From the NCBI GenBank assembly GCA_029891345.1, contig CM056994.1, forward strand, positions 56,823,251 through 56,887,250: a DNA stretch of 64,000 nt, in the 5' to 3' direction. The notes beneath the pieces are model-generated. The model saw only the letters and a list, made by a program, of their open reading frames with translations. It did no database searches and was not told the origin of the DNA. Source of the stretch: Dryococelus australis (taxonomy: Eukaryota > Arthropoda > Insecta > Phasmatodea > Phasmatidae). Positions 11,458 through 24,530 of this stretch are shown here, piece by piece. Position 1 is the first letter of the stretch; each line of letters opens with the position of its first letter. Made by a program: the position numbers and the translations under genes.

Positions 11458-12470
11458 AACCACATGGGCTCGTTCGTGTTTTAACAACGCATTGTGGAAG
11501 TAAACGATGAGCAACAAATCAGCACTTTATATGTTTAAAATACGTTGTTGATATGACACAGGCACAAATTTTGCGTTTTATGACATGAAAATGGCTGACT
11601 TTCTGGATTGTATTTTCAAAATACTCTTATATTGTGGCATCTGTCGGCGAATTTCCTAATTACTTCATGTAACTGCAGCCTAATGAGTAAAACTAACCCA
11701 GGCCTACCAATAAAATGCCGGACCCCTAAGCAATGTGTACTGTGGGGACCCCTACGCCCTCCCCACCAAAAATCGACAATTATTAACAACTTAAATAGTC
11801 GTCGTCCATGCAAAAAAGTTAATAAGTTTTGAGTGCCGAAGTTAGATTTTAACGTAATACGCAGTTCTATAAATAAACATTTACGAGTCGGGTCCTACTC
11901 GGGCCCTTGAGCATTGCACCCCCTTGCACCCCCCCCTTTTTTTTTCTTGTAGAGCCAGAAATAACCTACCGACTCACTTACTCTATTATAAAACAAACTT
12001 TTAACTGTCGATTTTTATGTAATATAATACTTCACGTAATAACTGGCATTTTGCTATGAAACTGTATACTTTGGAAATTATCGACGAAGTTCGCTCTTTC
12101 CGCGTGCTGAAATTTCGGCGTGAATTTACTTTTTGAGGCTAGTGCAGTAAACGAGGGCGCCCTATAATTGGCTGTTCAGCCTTCTACTCTTTTCGTTCGG
12201 AGTATCAGAATACATGCGAATGAGGACTTCGCACTTTGCCCTGTCAGTGAGGCCACTGAGTAAAGATATACCTAGAGCGGACTTCCTTCCCAAGGTTACA
12301 TTTTCTGACCACTCCAGCTGTAGTTCGAGGGATGAACACCACGTCGCGCTAGTCCAATTTTCGTGGCGTGTGCGTGGGGAAAGTAGGTGGCGTTGCCACG
12401 TTGTCATCTACCCTCTCTCTCACTCATACTCCATCCCTGCCCCCCCCCCCTCCTTTGCCAGACCCAACTC
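11458..12470. other. Unassigned; GC-richer 12190-12470
   Basis: No supported gene. The stretch 12162-12522 is open on both strands but matches no family I know. It adjoins the repeat copy starting near 12478. Confidence 0.35.
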
Positions 12471-12477
12471 TGCAACA

Positions 12478-13145
12478 GTAGAACGAGTTCTGAATGTCTG
12501 CTTTACCCACAAGTTGGGATAGGCAATATGGCGGACACCCAAGTACCTATCTCAATTCGTAGATATCCGTTTACGATTATAATACAAGTTCTGTAAAACA
12601 TATGTATGAACAAAATGAAACTTAATGTACTCATAAGTAACGGGCAACGTTGCATATTACTCACACGGTCATAATAAAAGAATAAACACCACTTTATTAA
12701 ATACGCGATAACTGTGGATTTATGTTGTATATATACTTTATCACACGTGTGCAGAGAAAATAGTTTGTGTAGCTCACTAGGGTGTAGAGTTCAAGTCTCC
12801 TACTAACAACGAATTTTTTTTAGGTGACACATTAGGGCTGTTTATAACTTATTTTATTGTTAGAAAACGTTTATTTCCAGAATAGCTTTGTTTGCAAGTA
12901 ATAATACGCAAGTGTCAGCACAGTACAATAGACTAGCAGTGATTGTTTGCTAATCACATCGATTGGTTTCTAAAGTAGAGAATTTTAGCTGTATAGCGTG
13001 AGTAATGTTAACAGGCACACATGAAAGCCTTGAGATTATTATTGTAAGAGTTCTGTCTTCTTTTGGCCGTATAACCCTAAAAGTGTGTTTAATTACGGAG
13101 AGCAAAAGATTCATTATTATGCTCATTAAAGATACACATTTAAAA
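12478..13145 (+). mobile_element. Partial copy of the 1.69 kb TIR element at 50620
   Basis: Collinear with about 50775-51870: gtagaacgagttctgaatgt, aatatggcggacacccaagt, acttaatgtactcataagta and gtttaattacggagagcaaa all have counterparts in the same order. It has one tRNA-like module (12765-12912) where the 50 kb copy has two. The terminal inverted repeats are not visible here. Confidence 0.75.
12765..12912 (+). repeat. tRNA-like module (candidate SINE 2)
   Basis: gtgtagctcactagggtgta resembles an A-box and agagttcaagtctcctac a B-box. The tail has aaaacgtttatttccagaat. The same module appears at 51055-51437 (plus) and 51492-51690 (minus). The A-to-B spacing is short, so this is a degenerate Pol III-like head rather than a tRNA gene. 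Confidence 0.5.
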
Positions 13146-15169
13146 ACAGGGACGGAGCCGGATGGGAAGTGATATATTGGGACATATCTCACCACCGAAA
13201 TGAAAATAAACGTTGAAAACAAAATTACAAGTTTTATTTTAATTCAAGCATTATGTGATCTTCCTTGAACATGAAGAATGTTTATAGCATTTTGTGATTC
13301 CATATAAATATGTATATGAACCCAATGATTACAAATAATTATGTAACTATGAATTTGTAATAATACAGGTTTTGTATTTTGTTCAAAAATAGAAATATGA
13401 AATCTCCCCTTCCCCCCTTCACACACAAAAAGGAGTACATTCCTAGCTACGCCCTTGTTTAAATATACGAATTGAATCTACACTTGCTGTATGAATCAAC
13501 ACTTCTTGTTATGAAGATAATCGTACATGTTATCAAATATATTTCGTTAGTATAGTATATCGTGCAAACAAAATGAGTGGCCGTTGACTGTAAAAGAATT
13601 TATTCATTCAATAAAACATGGGACACACAGAACATAACTACTTTTAGGAAAAGTAAATTATAATTATGTAAATACGCCACAAAGTTAACACACAAAAATA
13701 CCCTACTGTGACAAATCATTCCAATTTTTACATAGTGTTCGGAAATTGCTGTCACCATCCATTTGTAGGCTAGGAGACGACGAAAATTCCAGAATACACG
13801 AGAAATTTTTGACACAGTCAAGATATTTAATAATATTTCTGTTATTCTTGGTAACAACTGTTCACTATGAACAGAGAAATGTATAGATTAGACTGCATTT
13901 AAACACACCTGCACACCGTAATGCAGCGTAAGCTGCGACATTCGAAGTAAAGCTGCGTTTACAATAGAATTATTTAAGCATTATATTACGCGTTAAGATG
14001 TGTGCAGAAGAAACGAATATGCGTTCTCTTATGTTTTGGTTACTAGTGGAACTTATCAGGTCGTGGGCGTTAGTGGGATTTCCTTAAGCATTGAAAGAAT
14101 AGTTGTATTTTATATATATAAAGAAATAATTCCTAGGTTACGACCAAGCAGTCGGTGTTGTAGTAGGGAAACTGTTATTTAGAGTAATGTAAGTATAAAT
14201 CAATATGACAAAGGTATGTATGTGCACATGTTGACAATTATATTTGTTCACAAATAATTAGCTTCTCTGATAGCAAATATCGGTTTTGAAGTATGATCTT
14301 CTTCAATATAGTTGTTTTTATACGAGGTTATGTTAGGAACAAAAGTAAACATGACATGCTTGCTGCTTGTTCCCATTCGCTGGAATTAAGAATAATACTA
14401 ATTAATCAAGAACGGAAGTTTTTGCATAAAAAACGCTGTTTTTGGAGGGCCGCTGTGGGCAAACGGAATATATGGGAGAAGCCAACCCCCCCCCCCTCAC
14501 TGATCCCCCATAATTCGTTTTTGACCCCCCCCCCCCCCCCAAGTGACCCTTCCTCTTCAGGGAGGAGTTTTAGAGGGACAAGGGGGGTATGTTTTCCATT
14601 TTGTGGGATTGTGGTCCGTCCCATATTTAACCTTTTTGAACCTCTTTATGGTGAAGCCAGTATGAGCAAGCCCTCCTTGGGGGGGGGGGGGGCAGGGTCA
14701 ATTGCCCATTCCTCTTTTCTTTGGCTGTATTCGGCCTGGAAGACGCATTTTTTGATCGATTTTCTTCACGTTTGGGGGAGGGTTGCCTTTCCGTTCCCCG
14801 CCCTCTCCCCATGGGCAGTTAGGCCCTTCGTAGGCCTTACGCCTTAGGTCTTAAGTCTTATGTTTTATGTCTTAAGTTTAAGTATTAAGTCATACTTTCA
14901 GCATAATTACTATTGCATGTCGAGATGTGCGAGCGAGAGCCGATAGGCGCGGACGAGCACGTGCCGAAGTTCTGAGACGACGTTGCACCATAAATACTAA
15001 TTCATACGGTTACCTGCTTCATCTATGGTGGCTCAGCCCGCGGGTTCCACGGGCCCGACTCCTGGTTAAAACATTAATGGGAAACTGCAAATACAGAAGA
15101 CGTGTTTCCGTATGACATATAAGCGCCTACTTCATAATTCTAAATGCATTAGTTTTGAATTGTAAACGT
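13146..15169. other. Unassigned; poly-C/poly-G rich 14490-14700
   Basis: Mostly AT-rich. The stretch 14485-14700 has several runs of 9-14 C or G and forms long but composition-driven frames on both strands (14293-14847 plus, 14406-14624 minus). A taggtcttaagtcttatg-type short repeat lies at 14840-14890. No gene supported. Confidence 0.4.
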
Positions 15170-15708
15170 AGGCCGTGTCCGAAATGGCAGATTGTGTTGA
15201 AAAAATGATCACGAGACCCCATTTTGTATACAAACATTCTGACGTATTTGGCAAGTTGATATTTGTTATCTTGTATATAACGGATGTTAACAAAAATACA
15301 AAATGACAAAATCAGCGCCATGTTGTTTTTTACATTCAAAACACATGCGCGAATGCGTACGTAAAACGTCTTTTAAAACAAATAACTGTTCATAAAATAC
15401 TCTAGACATGTTTTAAAAAGCAAGTAAGTGTTGTGTTTTGTTTATATATTTCGCAAAACATGTTTTATTATAGTCTTTATTGGATATTATATTATTTTCT
15501 TGTTTATTAACATATTCGCAGCATTCCAGTGATGTCTAGAAATATTACATCCATTTTAAGCATTTAATTTATATAAAACGAATTTTCACTGTTAATGTAA
15601 GAATGTGTTGCCGCGAGTGCTAAACAAGTGACAGTCGACAACATCCAAATTGAAACCTACGAGATGACAAATTACAAAATATCGAATTTGTCCTTTCGGA
15701 CACGGCCT
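15170..15708. mobile_element. Candidate TIR element (AGGCCGTGTCCGAAA ends)
   Basis: aggccgtgtccgaaatggca on the left mirrors the right end, which reads aggccgtgtccgaaaggaca in reverse: 15 matching terminal bases. About 539 bp, no coding capacity. Lone similar ends occur near 16950-16972 (ggttcggacacagccttaat) and 25346 (aaggctgtgtccggaattaa), so the family is probably dispersed. The target duplication is not clear. Confidence 0.6.
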
Positions 15709-18700
15709 TAGCTTGTTGACTATTAGTGATTGGCACCGAGTCATTGCATTCAACCGATGTTTAGTGTAGAAATAGTTATATTTTGTAATGTACGTAGTCT
15801 GAAGTATAATATTGCGACTCTCTTTGTTATGTCTAGTTTTCATGTGTTTGTTAGTGTTAACATTACTGATAAACACTTCAGTGTCGACGTTTTTCGCACT
15901 GTTAAGAGTCCGAGGTTTCAGTGTAGAATAAACCATGGTGTGCTGTGTTACACTCTTGTAAATGTAAACACACACAGCTGCCAACTTTCCAGACAATATC
16001 CACTAATGCACATCATTATTGTAAACTTGGATCTTACAGAGACAACAGTTGTATTGTCGCTTTTAAACAAACATATGTTAGAGTTGAGCCTTAAACGTTA
16101 TCGTTAATGCCCTTTCCCCGCATTGTGCATAGTGTTTTCTGCTTAATAAAATCCACACTCATACAGCGTTTCGTATTCGTCTACGTACGGAAATGTTGTA
16201 CTTGTCTCGGGGAATGACATACGCACGTACACGGGGAAACGAATGTGTGTACGTCTCGCGCCCTTACAGGCCATAAGCTACTAATTTGAAAATCGATTTA
16301 TATGTAGTTAATAATTGTTATTCCTAATATTTGTTTTTATAAAGAGTGGAATGGAGGCATTAACTTTCTGGAAACGCCACTGAACAAAGTTCTTAACCGT
16401 TAATGATCTTGAAGAACCGGGATAAACATAACCAGTTTTCTTCGTGATTTGTTGTAAACCGGGCGTGGTATTGAATTTATAGTTAATATGCAGAGCAGTG
16501 AGAACACTTCCAATGTTTTTACAAGGCAAGGAATGGATGAGTGAAAACGTTATATCAAAATGCGACATTTAATTTTTACTCATACTAATATTATTGTTAA
16601 AAGGAAATTAACCTCTAGTTGTTGCCAGTTTTAATGATACGTTATCGATAACTGCGGTTACTGACCCAAATATATATTCATTCCTTTCTAGTAAAAATGT
16701 CTATGATTGGTTAATAGGAACACTTTCATTGTCATACGCTTTCCAGCTACAGCTCCTAATGGGTTGATCATTCTGAATATATGCGCCTACGTTCCAGCAC
16801 ATATTCAGTATGTGTTTTCCGTCAAAATGCTTATTCAGAATCTTTTCAGCTAACTAGTTGCTGTAAAGGATGCAAATATGTATGTCTATCGGAAATGTAT
16901 CACGTTTCGAGCCGAGTGGAGTATGCTTATATACATAAGTGCATTCCTAGGTTCGGACACAGCCTTAATGACACTTGAATCGACACATTGAACGTACTGA
17001 TTATTTGTACGAACAGTCACCTTTGTAGTACATCACAACTCCAAACTGTAAACATTGCGTTCAATTGTAGACTTTCGTGCGTATTTCTCCACTATTGGAC
17101 AATTATTTTCTGTCCATTTCCTTAAACATAAGAACGGAATGAAAAGTTTAATATGATGTATGACTTCATTCATGATTAATATAAAGGTTTTAATTGTAAG
17201 TGCTAACAGTAGGTCTATTCGTATTTTATCATGAACACCTAAACTATAGTAAAATATATATTATAATTGAAAACAATGACCGTTATATATTTATGATAGT
17301 TCATTTTCGTGGAGGTAAATAAAACCAAACAGTAGTTTATATCGCTGCATATTTCCGCGCACACATAATTCTACGACATAAACGAAACACATGTCATGGT
17401 CGCCACTAGTGAATCATGTGTTGGGTATTCGCAGCTGCAATGAATGCTGGTAACTCGCTTTTGACAGGCTTGCCTTTGACAGAACTTTAACGAACACATA
17501 GGTGAGCCGAGACCAGGGCGCGGTTCGCGGCTGCCGAATTGGCAACGCCGCGTGGATGACGTCGTCGAGAAGACTAGCGCTCCTCTCGATCATTAGCGGA
17601 ACCAACACATAGAACTGGTCAGACTTTTTCCTATCCCATGGCCACTCTAATGTATATCTTTACTCAGTGGTTAGGCTTGCATCTGGCGATTTAAGAATCC
17701 TTGGTCGGTGATTGAAGGCCTCGCGTCACACTGCTGTTTTTTGCGAAATTTTTGCGAATGCGCATAATTGAAGTTGCTAAATAGGCACGACAACTTCACT
17801 TTCATATAATTACGTTGTGTAACACTAGCGATGTAATTACAAGCACCACCTTTCAAACCGCACACAAATGTCCTCGTGAGTTGTTAGACATACGACATTA
17901 AGGCTGGGCCGTATTTTACATAATTTCACTTTGTCCTTGACTAATTTGACCCGTGATTCGTTTATTTCTAACATGAGGTGCTGCAAGATATTACATTTTT
18001 GGGCAATTTAATACTTACTTATAACTAATAAATACCTATAGCTTATAGAAAAGGATGAGTAATACGATCTCCTACTGTTCAGTCGATCCAGCATCGTTGT
18101 GGTAGTGGAAGTCACTCTTTGTTCAACCTATGGCTGGCCATGTATAAAAAGTCAGTTACACATTTGTGACATACTAGCAGAGGTCAGTAGCATTATCCAA
18201 AGATATGTGTTTGTAATGTTGTTGACACTTTGACACACACGTTAAAAATGTAATTTTAGTTACTTTGCGTTACAATAACTTACATGTGTATATTTGGCAT
18301 TAAAAGTTAAGGGTTAAATAAACCTGGGAAGGTGTTGATAGCATACTGAGAGATATTACCTACTCTCCTGGTGAACGCCGTTGCACTGGAGGAATTTGTA
18401 GCTGTTCCATATTCTAATGTAGATAATAATAAGAAAGATTTCTGCCGCGTTTTGGCACTACATTATTATTAGTATTATTATTACACAAAATTATTAAATC
18501 TCTCGATTTTGCTTAAAAAAAATCGTTCTTCATTACTTAGTATTTCGTACCTTTCAGTACTAACAAAAATTAACTACAAGATACGAAGTCTCTACAATGA
18601 AATTTTTTATTACTAATGCTGTATGTTGCACGTGAAAATATAATTTAATTGTGTTGACTATATTTAAAAAAAATTGTTGTAATGAATGTATTTTGTTGAA

Positions 18701-18940
18701 CGTGAAATTGTTATTGCTGTAATTATATAGCGTTACTTTGAGACATTTCTGAGAGGAGTACTAAAAACTAGGTTTTATTTAAAGACTAGGAGAACCAGCT
18801 CGTGACCTTTTTTTTTTTGTATTGTCGCGGGGCTAGATCAGTTACCGAGTTAAAAATTTGGTTATCATACAAAGACTGAAAAAAATATTGCATGGATATA
18901 TGTAGGTAATAATGAAATAATGTGAAATTAACTCATTGAA
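15709..18940. other. Unassigned 3.2 kb AT-rich region
   Basis: No recognisable coding, RNA or tandem-repeat feature, apart from a lone element end near 16950-16972. Small open frames such as 15730-16107 (plus) and 15592-15996 (minus) overlap each other on opposite strands and carry no motif. Confidence 0.4.
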
Positions 18941-19680
18941 GCGACTGCGGTCCCATTTAATATTTCTCTATCCACTTGACCGCTGCAGCCTCACGTGACA
19001 TAGTTCTATCAGCTGAGCCACTAAGGTCCCACTTGATATAGTTCTATCCACTGAGTCACTGCAGCCCCACTTGGAATCTCTCTATCAACTGAGCCACTGT
19101 GGCCCCACTTGCAAACTCTCTATCCAATGAGCTACTAAGGCCCCATTTGATATATATCTATCCACTTGGCCACTGCAGCCCCACTTGATATAGTTCTACC
19201 CACTAGGTCACTGCGGCCCCACTTAATATAGTTCTATCCACTGAGGCACTAAGGCCCCACTTGGAATCGCTCTAATCACTGAGCCATTGCGGCCCCACTT
19301 GGAATCTCTCTATCAATTGAGCCACTAAGGCCTTACTTGATATAGTTATATCCACTGAGCCCCTGCGGCCCCACTTGAAATCTCCCTATCCACAGAGCCA
19401 CTAAGGCCCCACTTGGAATCGTTCTATCCACAGAGCCACTAAGGCCCCACTTGATATAGTTCTATCCACTGAGCCACTGCGGCCCCAATTGGAATCTCTC
19501 TATCAACTGAGCCACTAAGGCCCCACTTGATATACTTCTATCCACTGAGCCACTACGGCCCCACTTGGAATCTATATCGACCAAGACACTAAGGCCCCAC
19601 TTGGAATCGCTCTATCAACAGAGCCACTAAGGCCTCATTTGATATCGCTTTATCCACTGAGCCACTGTGGCCCCACTTAA
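18941..19680 (-). repeat. 38 bp minisatellite carrying Pol III A-box
   Basis: About 20 tandem units of 38 bp, typified on the plus strand by cactaaggccccacttgata then tagttctatccactgagc. Units with actaagg and actgcgg often alternate, suggesting a partial dimer order. On the minus strand most units read tggctcagtggataga, which fits the tRNA A-box TRGCNNAGTGG. No B-box follows. The array therefore seems to be built from the 5' part of a tRNA or tRNA-derived SINE. Confidence 0.9.
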
Positions 19681-19986
19681 TTAACTCATCAATGAAGTGA
19701 GACATCTATAGTAAACAAAAATGGTATTCCATTACCTTCATATCTCTATGCAATATTCTCTATGCATTAATACAAAACTTTCATAGGAAAAAATTAATTA
19801 AAAAATTAGTTTTTAGGGTAAAAGGTAAGGTAATGGTTGCGTAATCTGATCTTGCTGGAATTCGAACTTGACCTGAATTTTACCCTGACGATTCGCTCTG
19901 CAAAATCTGAAGAACTTCTGTTTAGTTTCAAGGGACTTACAGGTATTATTAAAGGCGGACAGACAGACAGACATCGTATACTTATT
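19681..19986. other. Unassigned spacer
   Basis: AT-rich, with a short gacagacagacagac run near 19963. Nothing else supported. Confidence 0.4.
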
Positions 19987-20232
19987 ATAGGCCGTTCACG
20001 GTAAAGTGAGCACTTTTTAAGGCCCTTCCAAACTTTACTTTCAAACTATTTTTTATGTTTAAACCACTTTTTAATATCAGTATTGTCATGTGGCTAATAA
20101 ATATGGTGCATACTTTCACCAATTTCAAAGGTTAATGTCTGAGACTGCAAATAAAACATATTTATTAGTGGTTAATACCTGTTTGGGGGGGGGGGGGCTT
20201 AAAAAGTGCTCACTTTATCTTGAAAAACCTAT
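19987..20232. mobile_element. MITE family B
   Basis: Left end taggccgttcacggtaaagt, right end aaagtgctcactttatcttg and aaaaacctat. The interior holds gcaaataaaacatatttatt and a 12-13 bp G run. Its interior is closest to the 56759 copy. Confidence 0.85.
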
Positions 20233-22770
20233 ATAAAGGATTTGTATATCCTTTTAAAGGTTTTATTTTTATAAAAAAGCAATTTTAATGAGGGTAACTA
20301 TTTTCTAATTCAATTATACGAAGCTGTCGATTACCGATTCGCGTATTATTAGAAACCGTAATTATGCGACATGTTATCTGGTGTCACATTTTTATTAATT
20401 CCATGTATGGCCACGTCCTATCATTTTCTTATTCTTGTCTACGTTTGTGAGAAACCACTTTCCTTTTCAACTGGTTTACACATGATTTGGTCTCTCTCTC
20501 TTTTTATTTTTGCCATTTTTTTTAATCCTCTCTGAATTTTATTGAGTTTTTGTTGGATTTCCGCGTACTTTATGCCTACAGCTTTTTTGTCAGTGCTAGC
20601 TGTAATTCTGAATTGGACAATATGTCTTCCTCTACGATAATATTTAACTCCCTTGGTTAGACCGAAAAAGAAAACCTTCGTTTAAAAAATGCATCACATA
20701 ATTTACAAAATAACTAATTACAACGTCGCTCGTATTGCAACTGGGTATCGTTGTCGCCAGTCGACACAGTCACTAGTTCTAAAGAAGCAGTTTTGCTGTC
20801 GTTTCGGCATGCACACCACCATGGATGGTCCTCATCGCAACCGACTGCTACGGGCGTTTATTGGCATTTCGTCTTCCTGCAGAGGTCGTCGCCCTTTTCG
20901 TCTTCCTCGGCGGGAGAAAGTGCTGCAGAAGGCTTCCATTCTTTTTTTTCTTTTCATCTCCTCGCTGTTCAAACACAGCACTTGCACAAGCTTCCCGAAG
21001 AGATACAAACGTCTACTTGTGAGAGCGCTGGCCATGCAAATAAGGCGGTGAGTGATATTCGTGTCGACACGCCTGGCTTCCTTGCTGCAGAATTGCGTCT
21101 TCCTGCCGCCAATGGTGACGCACTACTCCTCGGAACACTCCGGTCTGCTGAACGAAGAAACGAGTTCTTTTTTTTTTACAAAGTCTGAACACCAATACAC
21201 TAACATCAGAGCATAGCGGAAAATCGGGGCGCGGTTGTACCGGGAACACGGCCTTGGGTTTTACGCGTATAAGTATGCTTTACCAGGTTTTTTTTTTGCA
21301 TATGAGAACGAAATTAAAATAACGAAATTGAAACTTGGATTTTTATCGTTTAAATCGACAGTTCTATGCGATATCTCCCTTCTGACACAAAAATCAACGC
21401 TCTAGTACATCCGAGTAGCGAGTAATACGCCACCTAGCGCGACCTTTACACTTTGAGGTTATGTCATACACCTCGCAACTTCAAAAATTCATAAATATGA
21501 AATTATTACACCAATTTCCAAAATTCAAATACTGTTATATAAAAAAAAATGGCAAATCGACTACATAACAAAAATATCAGTTAAATCACAAGTTAATGTA
21601 GAACCATAACCTACATATACAAGATTAGACTACAGTGACTCGCAGACGAATTTATTCCATTTTTAGCATTTACACAGTCTGCTGTTATATTATCCTGCAC
21701 CAGGATGATGCAGGGATGGAGGAAATATTAATTTCTCCGCTCCCCCCTTTCACAATAATTAGTATGTCAACATGTGTAAATATACATTGAATGTAATTGA
21801 TATGCAAAGTCTGAGTCCTTAGCATTACAAGCGCCACCCGCGCATGTATCGGACACAAGCGTTTTTTAATGCAAGGTCATGCTCACATCGAAGTCGTATC
21901 CCCAATCAAACAAAACCAAATTAATTTCAATCGCGTTATTAGTCGGGAACTTATAAAGTCGTAATAGATCACCTTGCAAATGTTATATAGCCTTTTTCGT
22001 CCTAGTACCCCTTGAGTCAGTGTGATTCTGAAGATTTAGTTACGTCAAAAAAGCCACAATTTGTGTTTTGCGTTGCTTGGTTGTGCATCAAGTGTAAAGA
22101 TGATGGGGTTGCTTGAAACATATCCACGTTTTTGGGACCAAAGCCGCAAGCAATGTTTTGATGTCCAGTAATGTGTTGGCCTTGCAACAGGGAGAATGAC
22201 TCTTAGGTGGGTCGAGGTTTCGGTGCAGTGTACGTCTCGCTGAAGTAAAAAAAAGAAGAAAAAAAAACATGCTGAGACACATCTTGAAATTCCAACTCCC
22301 GTGCATTCATCTGTAGTGTGTAGGCGCTTACATACTTAACATATACATTTTCCTTTCTTACTTAGAATTTGTTACATTACATATTATTTTGGAAGCGCAA
22401 TAGCCTAATGTTGTCGTCTAGGAGTTTCATTAATTTTATCACGAGGTCTAATTTAATATTGAATTTTAGAATTATCAGTGACTTTAATGTCAAGGACTAA
22501 GATTTGGACCTCAGAATAAATTTAAAAAAAAAAAAAAATTGAGCAAGTATAATTTTAATTATCCTCAAACGGTAACAATTTATCATCATGCAACAACCTA
22601 CACTGTAAATATGTATGTGCATTTTATAAGCATTTCTTTAGAAACGATTTGAAAATATTTTCATGTAATAGCACGACTGAAATACTGTATCTTTACAACA
22701 CATTGTTTTATGCAACATACAAAATTGTTTACAGTAGAATGATTTGGATGAGTCAGGGACAAGGGAATAG
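20233..22770. other. Unassigned; GC-richer 20750-21180
   Basis: The patch 20689-21188 is open in three plus frames and two minus frames, up to 145 codons. No motif is recognisable and the frames interleave, so I do not call a gene. The rest is AT-rich with poly-A/T runs. Confidence 0.35.
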
Positions 22771-22779
22771 GAAAGTATG

Positions 22780-23180
22780 CGCCAGATGCCAGCCGGCCGC
22801 CATGTTGTGACGTCATCCGACCACCATGCTGGATCCAGGTGACACTGACCTTCCATTGACCTTGGATGACGTTGAAATCAAAACATTCCAAAAAAATGCA
22901 GAAAATGTATGAAATCCCAAAAAGTTACAAAAAGTAAATTAAAAAATTACTTAGATGTACATGTAGGAGGTTCGGGGTTCGATGACAGGTGGATCGACTA
23001 AGATCCCGACACGACCGACCCTCGCCAGGTCGGCCAATGTCCATCTCGTCAGCCATGTTAGAGGTCGATGACCATGACCCGTGACCTTTGACCTAGACCC
23101 TGTTGACCTTTGACCTAGACCCTGTTGACCTTTGACCTTAAACCCAAAAGATTCCGAAAACATTAGAAAATTCCCAAAGA
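22780..23180. repeat. Repeat block with three DR1-like AGGTCA motifs
   Basis: Starts with ccggccgccatgttgtgacg and atccgaccaccatgctgg, as at 4400 and 23700. TGACCTTTGACCT occurs at 23082-23094, 23104-23116 and 23126-23138. On the minus strand this is AGGTCAAAGGTCA, the direct-repeat-1 half-site layout bound by RXR/USP and HNF4-type nuclear receptors. The last copies repeat at a 22 bp period (tgttgacctttgacctagac). Any receptor binding is inference. Confidence 0.7.
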
Positions 23181-23199
23181 ATTCCAACATATTCCCAAA

Positions 23200-23560
23200 A
23201 TCTCCTTGACACTTAACTCAAGACCCTTGACTCAAGACCCTTAACCCAATACTTATGACTCAAGACCATTGACTCAAGAAACTTGACTCAAGACCCTTGA
23301 CTCAAGACCTAAGATCATTGACCAAAGACTCAAGACTTTTGACTCGAAACCCTTGACTCAAAACTCAATACTCAAACCATTGACTCAAGACTCAAGACCC
23401 TTGACACCAGACTCAAGACCCTTGACTTCAGACTAAAGACCCTTGAATCAAGACCCTTAACCCAATACTCATGACTTAAAACACTTAACTCTTGATTCAA
23501 GACTCAAGGCTCAAAACCCAACACTTAAGACTCTTCACCCAAGACCGTTGACCATTAACC
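23200..23560. repeat. ACTCAAGACCCTTG simple repeat
   Basis: About 360 bp of diverged 13-16 bp units such as cttgactcaagacccttgac. Unit length and sequence drift along the array. Confidence 0.9.
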
Positions 23561-23689
23561 ATAAACCCAAAAAAACCTACAAATTTCTAAAAATGCCAAA
23601 AAATCCCACCCCCCCCCCTCCAAATAGTTATTTTAAAAAATCGATTGTTTGGCACACTGGCGTCTGGTGTCGCAGCTGTTCATTCTCTG

Positions 23690-23830
23690 TCATTTCTGTA
23701 GCCGGCGGCCATATTGTCCACCGTCTTGGATGTCGGTGACCTTGACCTTGATTTTTAACCTTGCGTCCAGGGACCTTTGACCTTGAAAACCCAAAACATC
23801 TCAAACTTCTCCAAAAATAAAAAATAATAA
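23690..23830. repeat. Second gccggcggccat/GACCTT repeat block
   Basis: gtagccggcggccatattgt, ggtgaccttgaccttgattt and gacctttgaccttgaaaacc, followed by A-rich sequence, match the arrangement at 4400-4860 and 22780-23180. Confidence 0.55.
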
Positions 23831-24394
23831 TTTCCAAAAATGTATAAATGATTATTAAAAAGTTATTATTAGAAATTGATTTTAAAACTTACATTTCCGG
23901 AAGTTTCATCAGCAACATGTCCAATAGACGACTGACCCTCGCCAATTATTCTTATTGGTTAATTGGTCGATTCCCCTCCAATCCCTTCACCAATGTTTCT
24001 CATTGGTTGATTACTTGTGCCCGCTTCAACCCCTTCCCAAAAATGGTTTTTTATTGGTTTATTACTCACGCTGCTGTTATTAAAAATTTATAATTTACTT
24101 TTACAGTTATGGAGTCTTTTTCAAGTCTTAAATTATTAATTTTTACTCTGTTTCATTTGTAAAATTGCATATTGACTATTTTGATCATCTTTACCATACC
24201 ATTTAGATTATATACATGAATTAGTGCATTTATTGTGCAAATAACTTTGCTGTGGTTTATTAGAAGAGGGCCTAGAATATATATTGTTTAGGAAGGAGGA
24301 AGGGGGGAAGGACTATAAATATATCACTACTGTGCTTTCTGCTCTAGAGATGCGGGCGATTGGGCGTGAATGAAAGAGTTTTGCGCGCCACTTA

Positions 24395-24530
24395 ACAGCT
24401 AAAGTCCACCACATTTCCATCAAATGTTTACGTCCGGGACGACCCTGCAGGGAATCGAACCCGGTTCGACGAGATGGCAAGCGGGATTTCAGACCCGTAC
24501 AATTGCGTGGCTCATTACTTCAGCCTTAAT
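24395..24530 (-). mobile_element. tRNA-derived SINE head
   Basis: Read on the minus strand, gagccacgcaattgtacggg precedes a clear B-box, gggttcgattccctgcaggg. An A-box-like tract and a ggtggactttagctgttaag tail are present. It lacks acceptor-stem pairing, so it is a SINE rather than a tRNA gene. Body and tail are poorly defined. Confidence 0.55.

Noticed and set aside
14293-14847. 184-codon plus frame
   Set aside because: It spans poly-C and poly-G runs and overlaps frames on the opposite strand; no domain seen.
20689-21188. Possible gene at 20.7-21.2 kb (120-145 codons)
   Set aside because: Three plus frames and two minus frames overlap, with no conserved motif; composition explains them.
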